A DNA stretch of 64,000 nt from Pogostemon cablin (Eukaryota; Streptophyta; Magnoliopsida; Lamiales; Lamiaceae), in NCBI GenBank assembly GCA_023678885.1, contig CM043002.1, forward strand, positions 1,196,022 to 1,260,021. The letters run 5' to 3'. Position numbers and translations under genes: made by a program. Under the pieces are notes generated by a model. That model was not told the origin of the DNA. It made no database searches and saw only the letters and a program-made list of their open reading frames with translations. The stretch's first letter is position 1; every line of letters starts with the position of its first letter. Positions 33,859-45,429 of the stretch are shown one piece after another.

Positions 33859-34950
33859 CTAGTGCAAGGTATCCTTAAAGACAATGCAAACATCAACCGA
33901 CAACTTGTAATGCTTCAATCGATGCCCATTCGTTGTGATAATGTCCCCATCTTTGTTCATAAGTTCAAAACTCTCCCCTCTGCAGGCTCTATGGATAATG
34001 AACTGCCCCGTCCACTTTGATTTTAATTTTTCTGCGAAAAGCTTCAAACGAGAGTTAAAAAGTAATACCTCATTACCTTTCTTGAACTCCTTGTTTGAGA
34101 TTTTTGAATCATGCCATTTCTTCATTCTCTCATTGTAAATCTCCGAGTTCTTGTAAGCTCGATTTCTGAACTCATCCAATTGATTAATATGAGTCATCCT
34201 CAACTCCTTTTGATCCTTCAAAGACAAGTTCAAACTCCTCAATGCCCAAAAAGCTTTATGCTGAATCTCTACGGGTAAGTGATACGGCTTCCCATAGACG
34301 ATTTGATACGGTGACATATCCAACACCGTCTTATAAGCAGTCCGGAAACCCACAAAACATTATCAAGCTTCATAGCCCAATCCTTCCTATTGGTTCCAAC
34401 TACCTTCTCCAAAATTTGCTTCACTTGTCGGTTGGAAACTTCAGCTTACCCATTCGCTTGAGGGTGATAGGGTGTAGTAACCCTATGCTTGACTCTATAA
34501 TCCTTAAGCACATTCTCAAGAAGCTTATTGACGAAGTGAGACCCTCCATCACTCACTAGTGCTCTAGGAACTCCATAACGGGCAAAGATATGTTTCTTCA
34601 AGAAAGATAAAATAATCATTGAATCATTCACGTGAGTGTGAATGGCTTACACCCACTTCGAAACATAATCTACTACTAAAAGGACGTAAAGAAATTCATT
34701 AGATGGAGGAAAAGGCTCCATAAAATCGATCCCCCATATATCGAAGATTTCAACAACAATGCTTGGCTGAAGTGGCATCTCATCTCGTCGACTTATGTTC
34801 CCCATCCTTTGACATCTATCGCATGTCGTCATATAGGTTTCACAATCTTTAAACAAAGTCGGCCAATAAAGAGTAGATTGAAGTACCTTTGCTGCAGTCT
34901 TTTGAGCTCCGAAGTGCACCCCGTTAAGTAATCAAGAATGCTCTCTATCT
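33859..34950 (-). pseudogene. Element C pol: integrase (broken)
   Basis: Zinc-domain remnants (HFGAQKTAAKVL, CDRCQRMGNISRRDEMP) and the DDE core (IWGIDFMEPF, LVSDGGSHFVNK, NG-stop-AEVSN) are in three frames (34919-34647, 34631-34446, 34353-33859). The C-terminal frame is open from YKTVLDMSPYQIVYGKPYHLPVEI to KWTGQFIIHR and NGHRLKHYKLS. The stop inside NGQAEV is CAA to TAA by comparison with B. Confidence 0.87.
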
Positions 34951-35664
34951 CCATCTTGGGCACACACCTTCGGATAATGGAATCTGTACATATCTTGTAG
35001 ACAAACGGATCATACCATATAAATGTCTCAACATCCCTCTTGAATTTAGCAAGTTGATATCGATTGAGATCTCTAAGAATTTCACCTATGGCAATGTAAT
35101 TTACATAATCTGCATACCATGGATCCATCCCTTGGGAAGCCACAACATATGCATTTTCTGCTCCTTCAACAAGCACTGTCATTATCTTCTCATCAGGGAA
35201 CATCAATTCAATGAATTCGAAAGAATCATCACAATGCTCCCTTATCTCCAACCTTGATAGGTGATCCGCCAAAACATTCTCGGTACCCTTCTTATCTCGG
35301 ATCTCCATATCAAATTCCTGCAGAAGAAGAATCCATCTAATAATCCGTGGCTTTGTTTTCTTCTTCTCCATCAAGTATCGGATCGCAGAATGATTTGTGT
35401 ACACTATAGTCTTCATGCCAACCAAATATTGTCGAAACTTGTTGAATGCATACACTACAGCTAGAAACTCATTTTCAGTCACCGTGTAGTTCTTTTGTGC
35501 CGCATCGAAAGTCTTACTCGTATAGTAAATGGTGCAGAACTTCTTTCCCTCAACTGCCCAAGCACCACTCCAAGTGCTAAATCACTCGCATCACACATAA
35601 GTACAAACGGCTGAGTCCAATCCGGTGTGATCAAGATAGGTGCAGTAATAAGCACCTCTTTCAA
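34900..35664 (-). pseudogene. Element C pol: RNase H
   Basis: ILITPDWTQPFVLMCDASDLALGVVLGQ (35664-35560), a frame change, then ENEFLAVVYAFNKFRQYLVGMKTIVYTNHSAIRYL and VLADHLSRLE (35482-34829). The catalytic Asp of YTDH has become Asn (YTNH), so the domain would be inactive even with the frame repaired. Confidence 0.86.
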
Positions 35665-35939
35665 AACCTGAAAAGCTGTTAGACATTCTTCATCAAAAAT
35701 AAAATGAACATCATTTTCAAGTAAATGAGATAAGGGCTTGGAGTATTTTGAAAAGTCTTTTATGAATCTTCTATAAAACCAGCGTGTCCAAGGAAGGACC
35801 GCACTTCCCTTTCATTAGTAGGTGGAGGAAACTTCTCAATTGCTACCACCTTTGCTCTATCCACTTACAATTCCTTGGCCGAAATATGATGGCCAAGAAC
35901 AACCCCATCTCTTACCATGAAGTGACACTTCTCCCAATC

Positions 35940-37060
35940 CAAGACAAGATTAGTTTCTTAGCATCTCTTCAAAACAATAGCAAGATTAGATAAACAAATA
36001 TCAAAAGAGGAACCAAATATGGAAAAATCATCCATAAACACCTCCATGATCTTTTTTATCAACCCATCAAATATGGCCATCATGCAACGCTGAAATGTAG
36101 CAGGTGCATTATATAATCCAAAAGGCATCTTTCTAAAGGCAAAGGTTCCATATGGGCAAGTGAAAGTAGTCTTTTCTTGGTCCTCGGGTGCAATCATGAT
36201 TTGATTATAACCCTAGTACGCATCCAAGAAACAATAATACTCATACCCTGCAAGACGATCAAGCATTTGATTCATGAAAGGAAGGGGAAAATGGTCTTTG
36301 CATGTATTTTCATTCAGTTTCCAGTAATCCATACACACACACACCATCCTGTAGGAATTCTAGTGGCTAAAGTCTCACCATCTTCGGTTTTCACTATAGT
36401 CATGCCCCCCTTTTTAGCAACAACATGCAATGGACTCACATGGAAACTATCACTAATAGGATAAATAATTCCAGCATCTAGCCACGTTAGGATATGCTTC
36501 CTAATCACTTCTTGAATAGCGGGATTCGAACTTTTGTAACGTTTTCTATTAACCCATCAAATATGGCCATCATGCAATGCTGAAATATAGCAGGTGCATT
36601 ACATAATCCAAAAGGCATCTTTCTAAAGGCAAATGTTCCATATGGGCAAGTGAAAGTAGTCTTTTCTTAGTCCTCGGGTGCAATCATGATTTGATTATAA
36701 TCAGAGTACCCATCCAAGAAACAATAATACTGCAAGTCGATCAAGCATTTGATCCATGAAAGGAAGGGAAAAATGGTCTTTGCATGTATTTTCATTCAAT
36801 TTCCTGTAATTCATACACACACACCATCCCGTAGGAATCCTAGTGGCTAAAGTCTCACCATCTTCGGGTTTCACTATATTCATGACTCCCTTTTTAGCAA
36901 CAACATGCAATGGACTCACATGGGGACTATCACTAATAGATAAATAATTCCAGCATCTAGCCACGTTTGGATTTGCTTCCTAATCACTTCTTGAATAGCA
37001 GGATTCACCTTCCGCTGATTCTGAATGCTACTCTTGGCCTCTCTTATTATATGCATGCAA
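35940..37060 (-). pseudogene. Element C pol: reverse transcriptase with a 491-bp internal duplication
   Basis: Two direct copies of the RT fingers/palm (36058-36548 and 36549-about 37040) both contain, on the minus strand, LHVVAKKGGMTIVKTEDGETLATRIPTGWCVC, the NENTCKDHFSLPFMDQMLDRLA stretch and TTFTCPYGTFAFRKMPFG. The copies differ by several percent and small indels. FMDDFS is at 36021-36045. The thumb (GFYRRFIKDFSKYSKPL-like) follows at 35690-35800 with frame breaks. Confidence 0.87.
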
Positions 37061-38100
37061 TAGGAAGGACTAATCCCCTTTAAATCATCAAGAGACCAAC
37101 CAATCACAGATTTATACTTTCTAAGCACATCTAACAATTCCTCAAGTTGATCATCATCATGGGAAGAAGATACAATTATCGGATATTTTTTATTGTCACC
37201 TAGGTAGGCATACTTCAAGTGCTCCGGTAGCGGTTTCAGCTCATCTTTCTTCTCTTCTTGAGGTGCACTATCTCTATCCAATGGCAAGTATTTCCTAGTC
37301 CACTTGACCTCTTCAACCTTTATCTTTAGTGATTCATACCTGTCAGCACCCACAGTAAGCAAGTTTTCAAGAAATTCAATACATACCTCATTGGAGAGTT
37401 CATCTAGCTCAGTAGTGGGAAAAGTAAGAGACTCCGCCAAACATGTCTCTAGCGGATCCATCGACAAAATGAACGACATGTCTTCCTTCACAATCTCTTC
37501 CACTACATCGATACTGTGACATTGCATCTCCATTGGCATCTTCATTGCTTTGTCAAGGTTAAATAGGACCTCTTCTTTATCCATCATTAACCGCAACTCA
37601 CCCTTCTGCACATCTATCATGGCTCCAGCAGTAGCAAGGAAAGGTCTCCCTAAGATAAGAGGGACATTATCCTTGCCATCTTCCATCTCCAGCACCAGAA
37701 AATCCACAGGAAAAACTAGCTTCTCTACTTTGATAAGAACGTCTTCGATCACACCCTTCGGAAAAGTCATAGACCTATCCACTAGTTGTAGAGCAACTGT
37801 CATGGGGATTAACTCCCCCAAACTAATCCTTTGAAAAGTGGACAACGACATCAAGTTGATGCTTGCCCCAAGATCACACAAAGCTCGACGTGCCGGCCCC
37901 TTTCCAATTTCACATAAAATTGTGAAGCTTCCTGGATCCTTAAGCTTAGCTGGCAACTTCCTCTGAATGATCGAGCTGTAGTTCTCAGATAAATTCACCA
38001 TTTCAATTCCGTTCAAGATTATCTTCTTCAAAAGAATATCTTTCAGAAAGCGGGCATAATACGGTATCTCCAATATTGCTTTAGAGAAAGGAATGTTCAA
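36916..38100 (-). pseudogene. Element C pol: protease and RT linker, long intact frame
   Basis: A 394-codon open stretch of the Gag-Pol polyprotein. It starts at NIPFSKAILEIPYYARFL, holds the retropepsin with an unbroken DLGASINLM (37875-37849), VPLILGRPFLATAGA, the acidic linker, and runs into RT (IGWSLDDLKGISPSYCMHII). It would cleave Gag-Pol, but downstream RT and integrase are broken, so it is part of a dead element. The frame continues upstream into the gag linker rather than starting with a real ATG. Confidence 0.85.
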
Positions 38101-38249
38101 GCTAATGTTGTTTATGATTTTTGAAAACTTCTTGAACTTCTCTTCAAATCCCTTCTTAACTATCTTGAGAGGAAAGGGCGGAGGTATCTTTGTTTTGGGA
38201 ATCCCCCATTCATCACGTTCAGTCTTCTCCGCTTTATCCTTTTCGGTTC

Positions 38250-39567
38250 TTAATCTTTTAGCTCTTTCCTACTTTTTTCTGCTATAATCTCTGTGTTCTG
38301 CTCTTTGGAAGGTACTGAAGTCGCATCAACATCATGTGGAGCATTCAACGTAGGAAATGACGTTGAATAAGAGATTTCGACCTGGGTAGGTGGTCGAACT
38401 TTATGAATAATGGTCGAACTGAATACCTGAAAGTTCATTCTCCTCCTTACAGGCAGGTTCGACCATGGTTCGACCAACAGGATTGGTCGAATCCAAGTGA
38501 TCATGGTCGAATCGGGCTTCAGACAAAACAGAGTACTTTGGGTAGTGGTGTTCGACCTCAGTTTGACCAGAGGGTTTGATCGAACCTACCTATTTTTGGT
38601 CGAACTGACCTTCTGACTCTATAGGACTTCGCCCAGGTGCCCTGATCGACCTCTCCTGTTCAGTTTGACCTAGGAAACTGGTTGAATTGGGATCGAATCG
38701 GACTCCTGATATTTCAGAATTCAATTCCGGCTTCATTGGTCCCTCATACTGTGTTCTAGACCTCAGTGTAATGGCATGACAATACTTTGAATTCTCAATA
38801 CTTTGAGACGGAAGCTTCCCTTTCTCAATAGTTTGAGTTAATTTGTTTACATTCCCAGCCATCTCCCCCATTAACAATGTAAGGTCTTTTACTTGTGTAG
38901 AAAAATCCTTATGATGATCATCAATCTTCTTCTCTAACTTGGCCTCAAGACGGTCTACTCTTGCATCATTCCTCGCCATGTACCTATTCACAGTATCCTC
39001 AATGCCAGACTTCCCTTCTTCTACCTTAGCTCCCGGATCAACACCGATAGGAGGCTGCAACGCATTATTCGGATTGCTCCATGAAAACTCCGGCCTCCTT
39101 GGTTGTTGATAACCACCCGGGGGACCACGATTGTTGTAGTTCCCTTGATAGTTTCGATTTTCTTGATTTGGGTACCTAGTTCCTTGAATACTTTGAACCA
39201 TGGCGTAATTCACCTCAATCTCCTCATGGCTAGCTCCTTCATAGCCACCATCTTGCTGCATCATTGGTACTCTCTGAGATAAATCCGTGATCTGCTTTTG
39301 CTGAGACTTTAGTAGCTTGCTAATGTTAATCAGACTAGAGACGATCTCATCATCTCTTCCGGACTTCACCATAGTATGCTCAACCTGTGCTCTTTACCAA
39401 GGACATAAGTGCCTCTCACTCTATCAGTCGGCCAATCTTTTGAATTCATTGAAATATCTTCAAAAAGCCTTTCAGCCTTATTGGGTGACTTCGTCAGCAA
39501 TGCTCTATTAGAAGAAGCATCAAGTAAAACACAAGAATCGCAGTCCAACCCATTATAGAAAATACTG
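38250..39567 (-). pseudogene. Element C gag, C-terminal half and linker
   Basis: On the minus strand gag resumes at IFYNGLDCDSCVLLDASS, LLTKSPNKAERLFEDISMN and KDWPTDR, the Athila gag helix region, then (39372-38590) SSLINISKLLKSQQKQITDLSQ, a Gly/Asn/Pro-rich NYQGNYNNRGPPGGYQQPRRPEFSW and DLTLLMGEMAGNVNKLTQTIEKGK. I see no CCHC zinc knuckle where Athila gag usually has one. The linker at 38380-38720 is invaded by the TTCGACCA/TGGTCGAA array and changes frame. Confidence 0.75.
38380..38720 (-). repeat. TTCGACCA/TGGTCGAA array in the gag linker, element C
   Basis: It contains the 19-mer GTTCGACCATGGTTCGACC at 38457-38475, found also in the LTR at about 29010-29028, plus further GGTCGAA/TTCGACC words. 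The gag frame is partly open across it. Confidence 0.6.
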
Positions 39568-40352
39568 ATATATAGAGAAGTACTACCATAACCACGAATT
39601 GGAATAGTGTTGCCATTACCAACAATTATGTCATGTGCATTGCTCAAATTAAAATAAGACGTGAGGGTACCTTGATTCTTCGTCATATGCAATGTGGCAT
39701 CGGTGTCCATGTACCAATTTTCATCCGGTTGAGTAAGAGAGAGTGTGTGCATTGCAGCATCAATATCTGTGGAAGTATATCCCACACTTGGATTGACAGT
39801 TGACACTTGATAAGCTTGCTGTGGTCTTGGTCCAAGTATTCCTGCTGTTGGTGGGTGTTGCTGCCATGGCGATGGGGATGTCAGAAGTGATGTTGGATAT
39901 GGGCAGGGTGGTGTTGCCCATGGCTGAGATGTCAAAGTTGCCCAAGGAGAGTACTGCCAATGTTGTTGAGGAGTGTTACGCCCCCTTCTGCGGCCTCCGC
40001 ACCCTCCGCGGCCTTGAATGTTGCCGCCTCTACCGCGATTGCTACTCTTTCTACTTTGGTGGTTGGTATTTCCACCATGGAGAGTGGTGGATTCAGCGGT
40101 ATCACTTGCCGATGATAGATTTGCTGCAATTAAAGCAGTCCCAGATTCACGTCCCGCTCTGTTTGCCATGCTTGTTTCCTCCAAGACAAGCATTGAACGA
40201 GCCTTATAGAAAAGAGGAAGTGGATTGCTTTGTTGAATTAAAGTAGTGACTCCACCATAAGAATCATTCAAATTAGCGACCATCTGAAGAACCAACCTTT
40301 GGTTTGACACTGGTGTTCTGACATTGGTTAGTTGATCAGCAATAGTCTTCAA
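39366..40352 (-). pseudogene. Chimeric open frame: copia gag/protease start fused to Athila gag
   Basis: A 328-codon open frame. The N-terminal two thirds are Ty1/copia: LTNVRTPVSNQRLVLQMVANL, a poorly conserved UBN2-type gag end, an Arg/Gly-rich region (SNRGRGGNIQGRGGCGGRRRG), a Pro/Trp-rich segment and the copia protease start NWYMDTDATLHMT ... IIVGNGNTIPIRGYGSTSL. From about 39567 the sequence is Athila gag (YNGLDCDSCVLLDASS). The join keeps the frame. The protease motif reads DTDAT instead of D(S/T)GA(S/T), so it was probably already inactive. Confidence 0.72.
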
Positions 40353-40670
40353 CTTTTGGCAATACGTACTTACATTAGGAAAATCATTCAGATGAGTTTG
40401 GGTGAATTGATTTTCGAGATGAACAGCTCTCGAATTTTTGTTGTCTTGAAATAAATCTGCTAAACATTTCTAAGCATCCATAGCAATATCATCAGGTTCA
40501 AGAATAGTTTGGAGTAAATCATTGGAAATTGTTCCATAAATCCACTGTAAAACAATAGCATCAAGCCGAGACTAAAGTTCGGGATCGGCCTCCTTGATGG
40601 AGGTAGAAGAGGATGGGGTGGTGGTGGTGGTGGTGGTGGTGGTGGTGGTGGTGGTGGTGGAAGGAGGGAT
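39567..40670 (-). pseudogene. Ty1/copia gag fragment (Retrofit/Ale-like)
   Basis: Upstream of 40352 the same reading is legible with stops: LDAIVLQWIYGTISNDLLQTIL, KCLADLFQDNKNSRAVHLENQF, HLNDFPNVSTYCQKL. These are hallmarks of copia gag (retrotrans_gag/UBN2). The Arg/Gly-rich region in place of a zinc knuckle suggests the Retrofit/Ale group. A (GGT)n run at 40616-40661 encodes poly-Thr in the gag frame. No copia LTR is visible; the repeat at 40683 abuts it. Confidence 0.72.
40616..40661. repeat. (GGT)n trinucleotide microsatellite
   Basis: About fifteen GGT units inside the copia gag fragment. It creates spurious poly-Pro and poly-Thr frames. Confidence 0.95.
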
Positions 40671-40682
40671 GATGTGATCCAA

Positions 40683-41078
40683 AACCTAATAGGCCATATA
40701 TTGGGCTGTTCTGGCTCCGATTTATGGTCTAACCAGCCGATCCAACTCGATTTCAAAATATTGCTTTAAATATATATCTTTAAACACTTTTTTATGATAT
40801 TGTGAGAATTTTAATATAATGTGAGAAATTATAAATTTTTCTGGGAAATTATCACATTTGGTCATTCAAGTCTTTTGTCAAATTATCATAAAATCCGCAT
40901 TTGGTCCTTTAACTATCGCAATTTTAAATTTTAGTCCTTCTTTGTTCAATTTTAGATTCTTATGACCAAAATTGGATAAAAAGGGACTAAAATTAAAATT
41001 TTCAAAAAATATAGAACTATTTGTGGATTTAGTAATATTTAGTGGACTATTTATGATAATTTCTCTTTTTTTGATCAA
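40683..41078 (-). repeat. Single arm of dispersed fold-back repeat X
   Basis: The reverse complement matches 46815-47140 over several hundred bases (GAGAAATTATCAYAAATAGTCC end, then the AGTCCTTT... and CAATATCATAAAAAA... segments). It has no coding capacity. Confidence 0.65.
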
Positions 41079-41306
41079 TGATTTTTCATTTAAAAAAGTG
41101 AGTAATTTTATAATTCTCCCTTTTAAAAAAACATTAATGGTGAATTAGGGTACAGCTCAATTTGACATTTACGGGTGAAAGTCATGTTAGTGTAATTAGC
41201 TTAGTGATATTATTCAATTACTAATTAATCGAATCGATTTAATACATACAAGATTTAAAATTTAAATAATTATTTGTAGCTTTCAAAAAAAAATTAAAAA
41301 ATTACA

Positions 41307-42166
41307 TCTTATATATACTAATTGTGAATACGCTGCTATAAATAACTTTTAAAAATATAATGTGTCGCGATGTGATCAATAATTGTATTTTTTATTTTAA
41401 TATTATATATATTATCTTTCTATTTTTATATTTTATTATTATATATTAACATGTATTATTATCACTATTATATATCTCCAAAATATTTATTCTTATCTAC
41501 AAAATATCTGATAAGTTTTTATTCAATTAATTATTACAAGAAAATAATTATCTAAATATTATAATTTATTGAATAAAAAATAGATCCACCATTAAAAAAA
41601 AATAAGTTACACTCCTTTCATTTTATTATATGACAACATTTAAAAATTAATTATTCTAAAAATTTTTATTTAATTACCTCAAAGCTTCAATTAAAAAATA
41701 ATATTTATAAAAATATTTATTTAACATAAATATTATACTATTTATAATTATATATACAACATTATTTAGGTTATAAATATATTTAAAATAAAAATAATGA
41801 ATATCATATAACACACGGGCAATAATTACTCTAAAAAATTTTATTTAATTTCCGCAAAGCTTCAATTAAAAAAATAATATTTATAAAAATATTTATTTAA
41901 CATAAATATTATACTATTTATAATTATATATACAACATTATTTAGGTTATAAACATATCTAAAATAAAAAAAATAATGAATATTATGTACACACGAGCAA
42001 AAATAAAACAAAAACAATTATATAAATTAATAATTTAACTAAAGTATTTAATTAACATAAATATTTTGTTCATAATAATAATAAAATATATTTAAATTAA
42101 TTTATTTATTAATTTAAGATAAAGTATACTAATTAATCCGTGTAATACACGGGAGAAAAAAACTAG
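41307..42166 (+). mobile_element. Putative non-autonomous Helitron (860 bp)
   Basis: The 3' end shows a perfect palindrome CCGTGTA-A-TACACGG (42138-42152), ten bases, then CTAG followed by T (42163-42167), the Helitron 3' signature. A candidate 5' end is A|TCTTATATATACTAATTG at 41307. The interior carries two direct copies of a unit of about 178 bp (41641-41818, 41819-42000) with CACACGGGC/CACACGAGC ends. No Rep/helicase frame. Confidence 0.5.
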
Positions 42167-43271
42167 TAATATATATTTGTCGAGTAATCTTCAATCTCAT
42201 ATTTTCATTGATAATGAATAGTTAAGTATAAAATATTCACATACGTATAATCCATATATCCAATTAGATTGGGTGGTTATCTCTATATTAAAATTAATAT
42301 TATATATTTATTAATTAGAATATATGTACATTTATCCATATATTGGAGAATACTCCGTATGTACAACCTATATAATAGGGTATGTTTGTAATCGTGTTTC
42401 TTAAACTCTTACTGATCAATAGAAGATGGAAGAGGATAGGTCAATTCAAGAGGTAATTAAATTTGAAGAGGTAATTAACGAAAATTCAATTTAATTTCTT
42501 AGTAGTTAGTTGCTGATAATTTCTTTAATAATTTATATAATGATACCGTTGGTAAATAACAATATTAGTTTGTTGCTGATAATTTCGTTAATAATTTATA
42601 TAAATAAAAATATTAGTTCGTTGCTGATAATTTCATTAATAATTTATACAATAATACCGTTGTAAATAACAATGTCTGACCCTGATGAGAGCAGATTGGC
42701 TCGATTAACAAGGCTGTAATCTTGTCTTTGTACTCGAAATAGAGACGTTGAAAGCGTTCACACCTTGTATTTTCTATTATTTAATCCATCCACATTAATC
42801 TTGTCGCACTGAGAAAAAAATAATTTAATTCTACCAACAAAAAGGTAAAAGTTAAATAAAAATGGAAAGAGGCCTTTCAACTTTTGAATCTGAAAAAAGT
42901 ATATCCCATGTTCTTACGACTACCATTAATTTTATAAAATTCTCTTGGATCAAAGGTCTGGTGATTTTGTTTTCGGATTGTTATAGTATTATTTATTCCG
43001 TTGCTTTAAAAAAAAAACACCCTTTTAATAGCAATCCATTGATAAATTCCATCGCTAAAAATGAATTCTTTTGTAGTGTGTCAGAATGCTGGTAAGACAC
43101 CTTTCATATACATATAAATCCAAATCATATTCCAACAAGACGGGTAGGATACATAGTTTAAGAATGTTGATTAAGTTAATTGAGTAGGTCGATTTTTCAA
43201 AATTTGGGACTGAGTAGATCATGTTAAATCCTTAGTTATATTAATTCTTGATATTAATTATTATATGCATG
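42167..43271. other. AT-rich stretch with a three-unit tandem repeat
   Basis: Three copies of GTTGCTGATAATTTCNTTAATAATTTAT lie at 42505-42671. A short frame at 42426 (MEEDRSIQE) precedes a possible GTAATT donor but has no partner exon. No credible gene. Confidence 0.4.
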
Positions 43272-43280
43272 CAGTACAAC

Positions 43281-44356
43281 GGGATAAAAACATTTTTAGT
43301 CCTATAACTTTTCTCATGGGCTTTTTTAGTCCTAAAAAGGATAAATTTGTCAAATTAGTCCTATCGGCGAAGAAATAAGGCAAAAAACATCCTATTTTTG
43401 CCGGAAAAGCTGACATCACCTGGAACAGCCACGTCACAGCCGGAATCCTAGAAATCCGGCCGGTATGATGACGTGGCGCCCTGATGGCAGGTGAGTCAGC
43501 GGGATAAGAGCCTATTCAGTCCCATAAATTTCCCCATGTTTTATTTTAATCCCAATAAAGATAAGTTTGTCAATTTAGTCTCACTCGTGTAGAAATAGGC
43601 CCAAACACGTCCTATTTTCGCCAGAAAATGCTGACATCATTGGAATCGCCAATTTTCAACCGGGACGATGACGTGGCGCCCTGATGGCAAGTGAGTCAAC
43701 AAATTAAATATTATTTTAATGCTAATAAAATATTTTTATTTAAACAATTTCGATCGGTGTCATGGCCGATGGCGAAATCGTGGTCGCTGGCGAAGTTCTG
43801 GTGTTTATGATGTGGGCCTTGGTGGCGGCGATTTTATGCCAGAAGAGAAATGGGTTGATGACCCTTAATAATTTTTTTTCCTAATTATTTAAAATTTTAG
43901 AAAATAAAAATACCTTGTTGGTATTAAAATAATATTAATTTCGACTGAAAATCAACGATTACGGCTGTCACTTAACAATCACGTGTCATTTTTCGATGAT
44001 GTCCGCATTTTTCAGCGAAAATAGGACTTGTTTGGTCCTAATTCTATAAGGGTGTGACTAAATTGACAAACTTATCTTTATTAAGACTAAAATAGAACAT
44101 GAGAAAAGTTATGGGACTGAATAGGCTCTTATCCCGCTGACTCACCTGCCATCAGGCGCCACATCATCATACTGGCCGGAATTCTAGGATTCCGGCTGTG
44201 ACGTGGCTGTTTCCAGGTGATGTCAGCTTTTTCCGGCGAAAATAGGACGTTTTTGGCCCTATTTCTTCGTCGGTGGGACTAATTTGACAAACTTATCTTT
44301 TTTTGGACTAAAAAAGACCATGAAAAAAGTTATGGGACTAAAAAGATTTTTATCCC
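43281..44356. mobile_element. Mutator-like fold-back element, complete (1076 bp)
   Basis: Both ends read GGGATAAAAA...TTTTTAGTCC...ATAACTTTT, inverted over more than 400 bp each side, with two sub-copies of a roughly 220-bp unit in each arm. It is flanked by CAGTACAAC (43272-43280) and CAGATACAAC (44357-44366), a 9-bp-type duplication with one base inserted. The centre (CATGGCCGATGGCGAAATCG...) is non-coding. Long inverted ends and 9-bp duplications fit MULE-type MITEs. Partial copies lie at 54868 and 63270. Confidence 0.78.
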
Positions 44357-44366
44357 CAGATACAAC

Positions 44367-45429
44367 GATACATATGTGCTTGACTGGATCAAAACATGAA
44401 CAAAAGGGAAATTATTAACTTGCTCACCAATCAACATAAAATCCCACCTGAGATGATTGAAAGAGGTATAGTTACTCGTTGATTCAATTAACTTAAATTA
44501 TTGAATAATGGTTAATTATCCTATGCACCCAGGTGAACCGTGCACCCACTTTCAGAAACATATACACTTATGAATAAAAATATATAAACTTTGTTAGTGA
44601 ATTTTATGATAAATTTTTTAATGAAAAATTTAATGTAAAAAGCTATACAATTATTAAGAAACGTATATACAGTGCAACTTGCATAGGATATCAACTCTTG
44701 AATATATATTTTTAAGAAAATTACTCTATTTTAGCCCCCGTAAGTTGTTTTAATTTGATTTTGAATTATGCAATTTCGCTTTTATATTGGTACTAAAAGT
44801 TTACAAATTTTTCTTTTTTAATCTAAAAAAGTCAATTGATAATTGTTAATGTGAGTTAATACCGAATTAATTTGGTCTAATAAGTTTAGAATTCGATTTT
44901 AGTTTTTAACTTTTTAATATTTTAAATTTAGTTTAGTTGCCTCTGTGTGTAAATTTTTTTTTTACTCATTTTGAAAAAATAAAAAATAAAATTACAACTA
45001 GAAAAGAGAAAAAGAGATTTTTATGAAACTACTAAAATTGTAAAAGTAAAAAAAAAAAGACTTAAAATAATAAAATTGGAAAAGTATAAAAAATCAGCCT
45101 AAGTTACGCATACATATTCTCTCTCAAATAGTTAAAACTTTTATTCCTATTTGTTTTGAAATTGATTTATCAAATTCAACTTTTTAGTCCGATTACAAAC
45201 CAAGTCGTCTTCTGTAAGTGATCATTAAACTAAAAGTCGAAATTTTAATCATACAAGGTCTTTTCTTTTTTATTCTCAAAAAAGTAACATGGATCAAAAT
45301 CAAAATTAGAACAACTTATGAAACTAAAAATGAAAACCCTATATATTTACATTAATAAGCTTGTATGCAGCTTGTGCGGTTCTTGAACAAGAAAAAAAAT
45401 CGAAACATTCAAGTATGGATTTGGAGCAG
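44367..45429. other. Non-coding stretch between repeats and gene G0
   Basis: Low-complexity AT sequence, with TTTAGTCC-type dispersed repeat fragments at 44720-45320. No gene seen. Confidence 0.4.

Larger units (their letters stand above)
27772..39567 (-). mobile_element. Athila-lineage Ty3/gypsy element C (minus strand), 5' end lost
   Basis: Read on the minus strand: gag C-terminal half, motif array, protease, RT with an internal duplication, RNase H, integrase, second polypurine tract, U3-like spacer, two-exon ATHILA-ORF, 3' UTR, polypurine tract, 3' LTR (27772-29346). The 5' LTR and the N-terminal gag are missing; at about 39567 gag is joined to a copia gag. The protease-to-RT-linker frame is long and intact, so C is younger or less decayed than A. 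Confidence 0.88.

Noticed and set aside
40460..40756. Poly-proline open frame on the minus strand
   Set aside because: It is an out-of-frame reading of the (GGT)n microsatellite in a copia gag fragment.
42862..43095. Open frame of 77 codons
   Set aside because: Low-complexity AT-rich sequence, no homologue or splice context; composition does not look coding.
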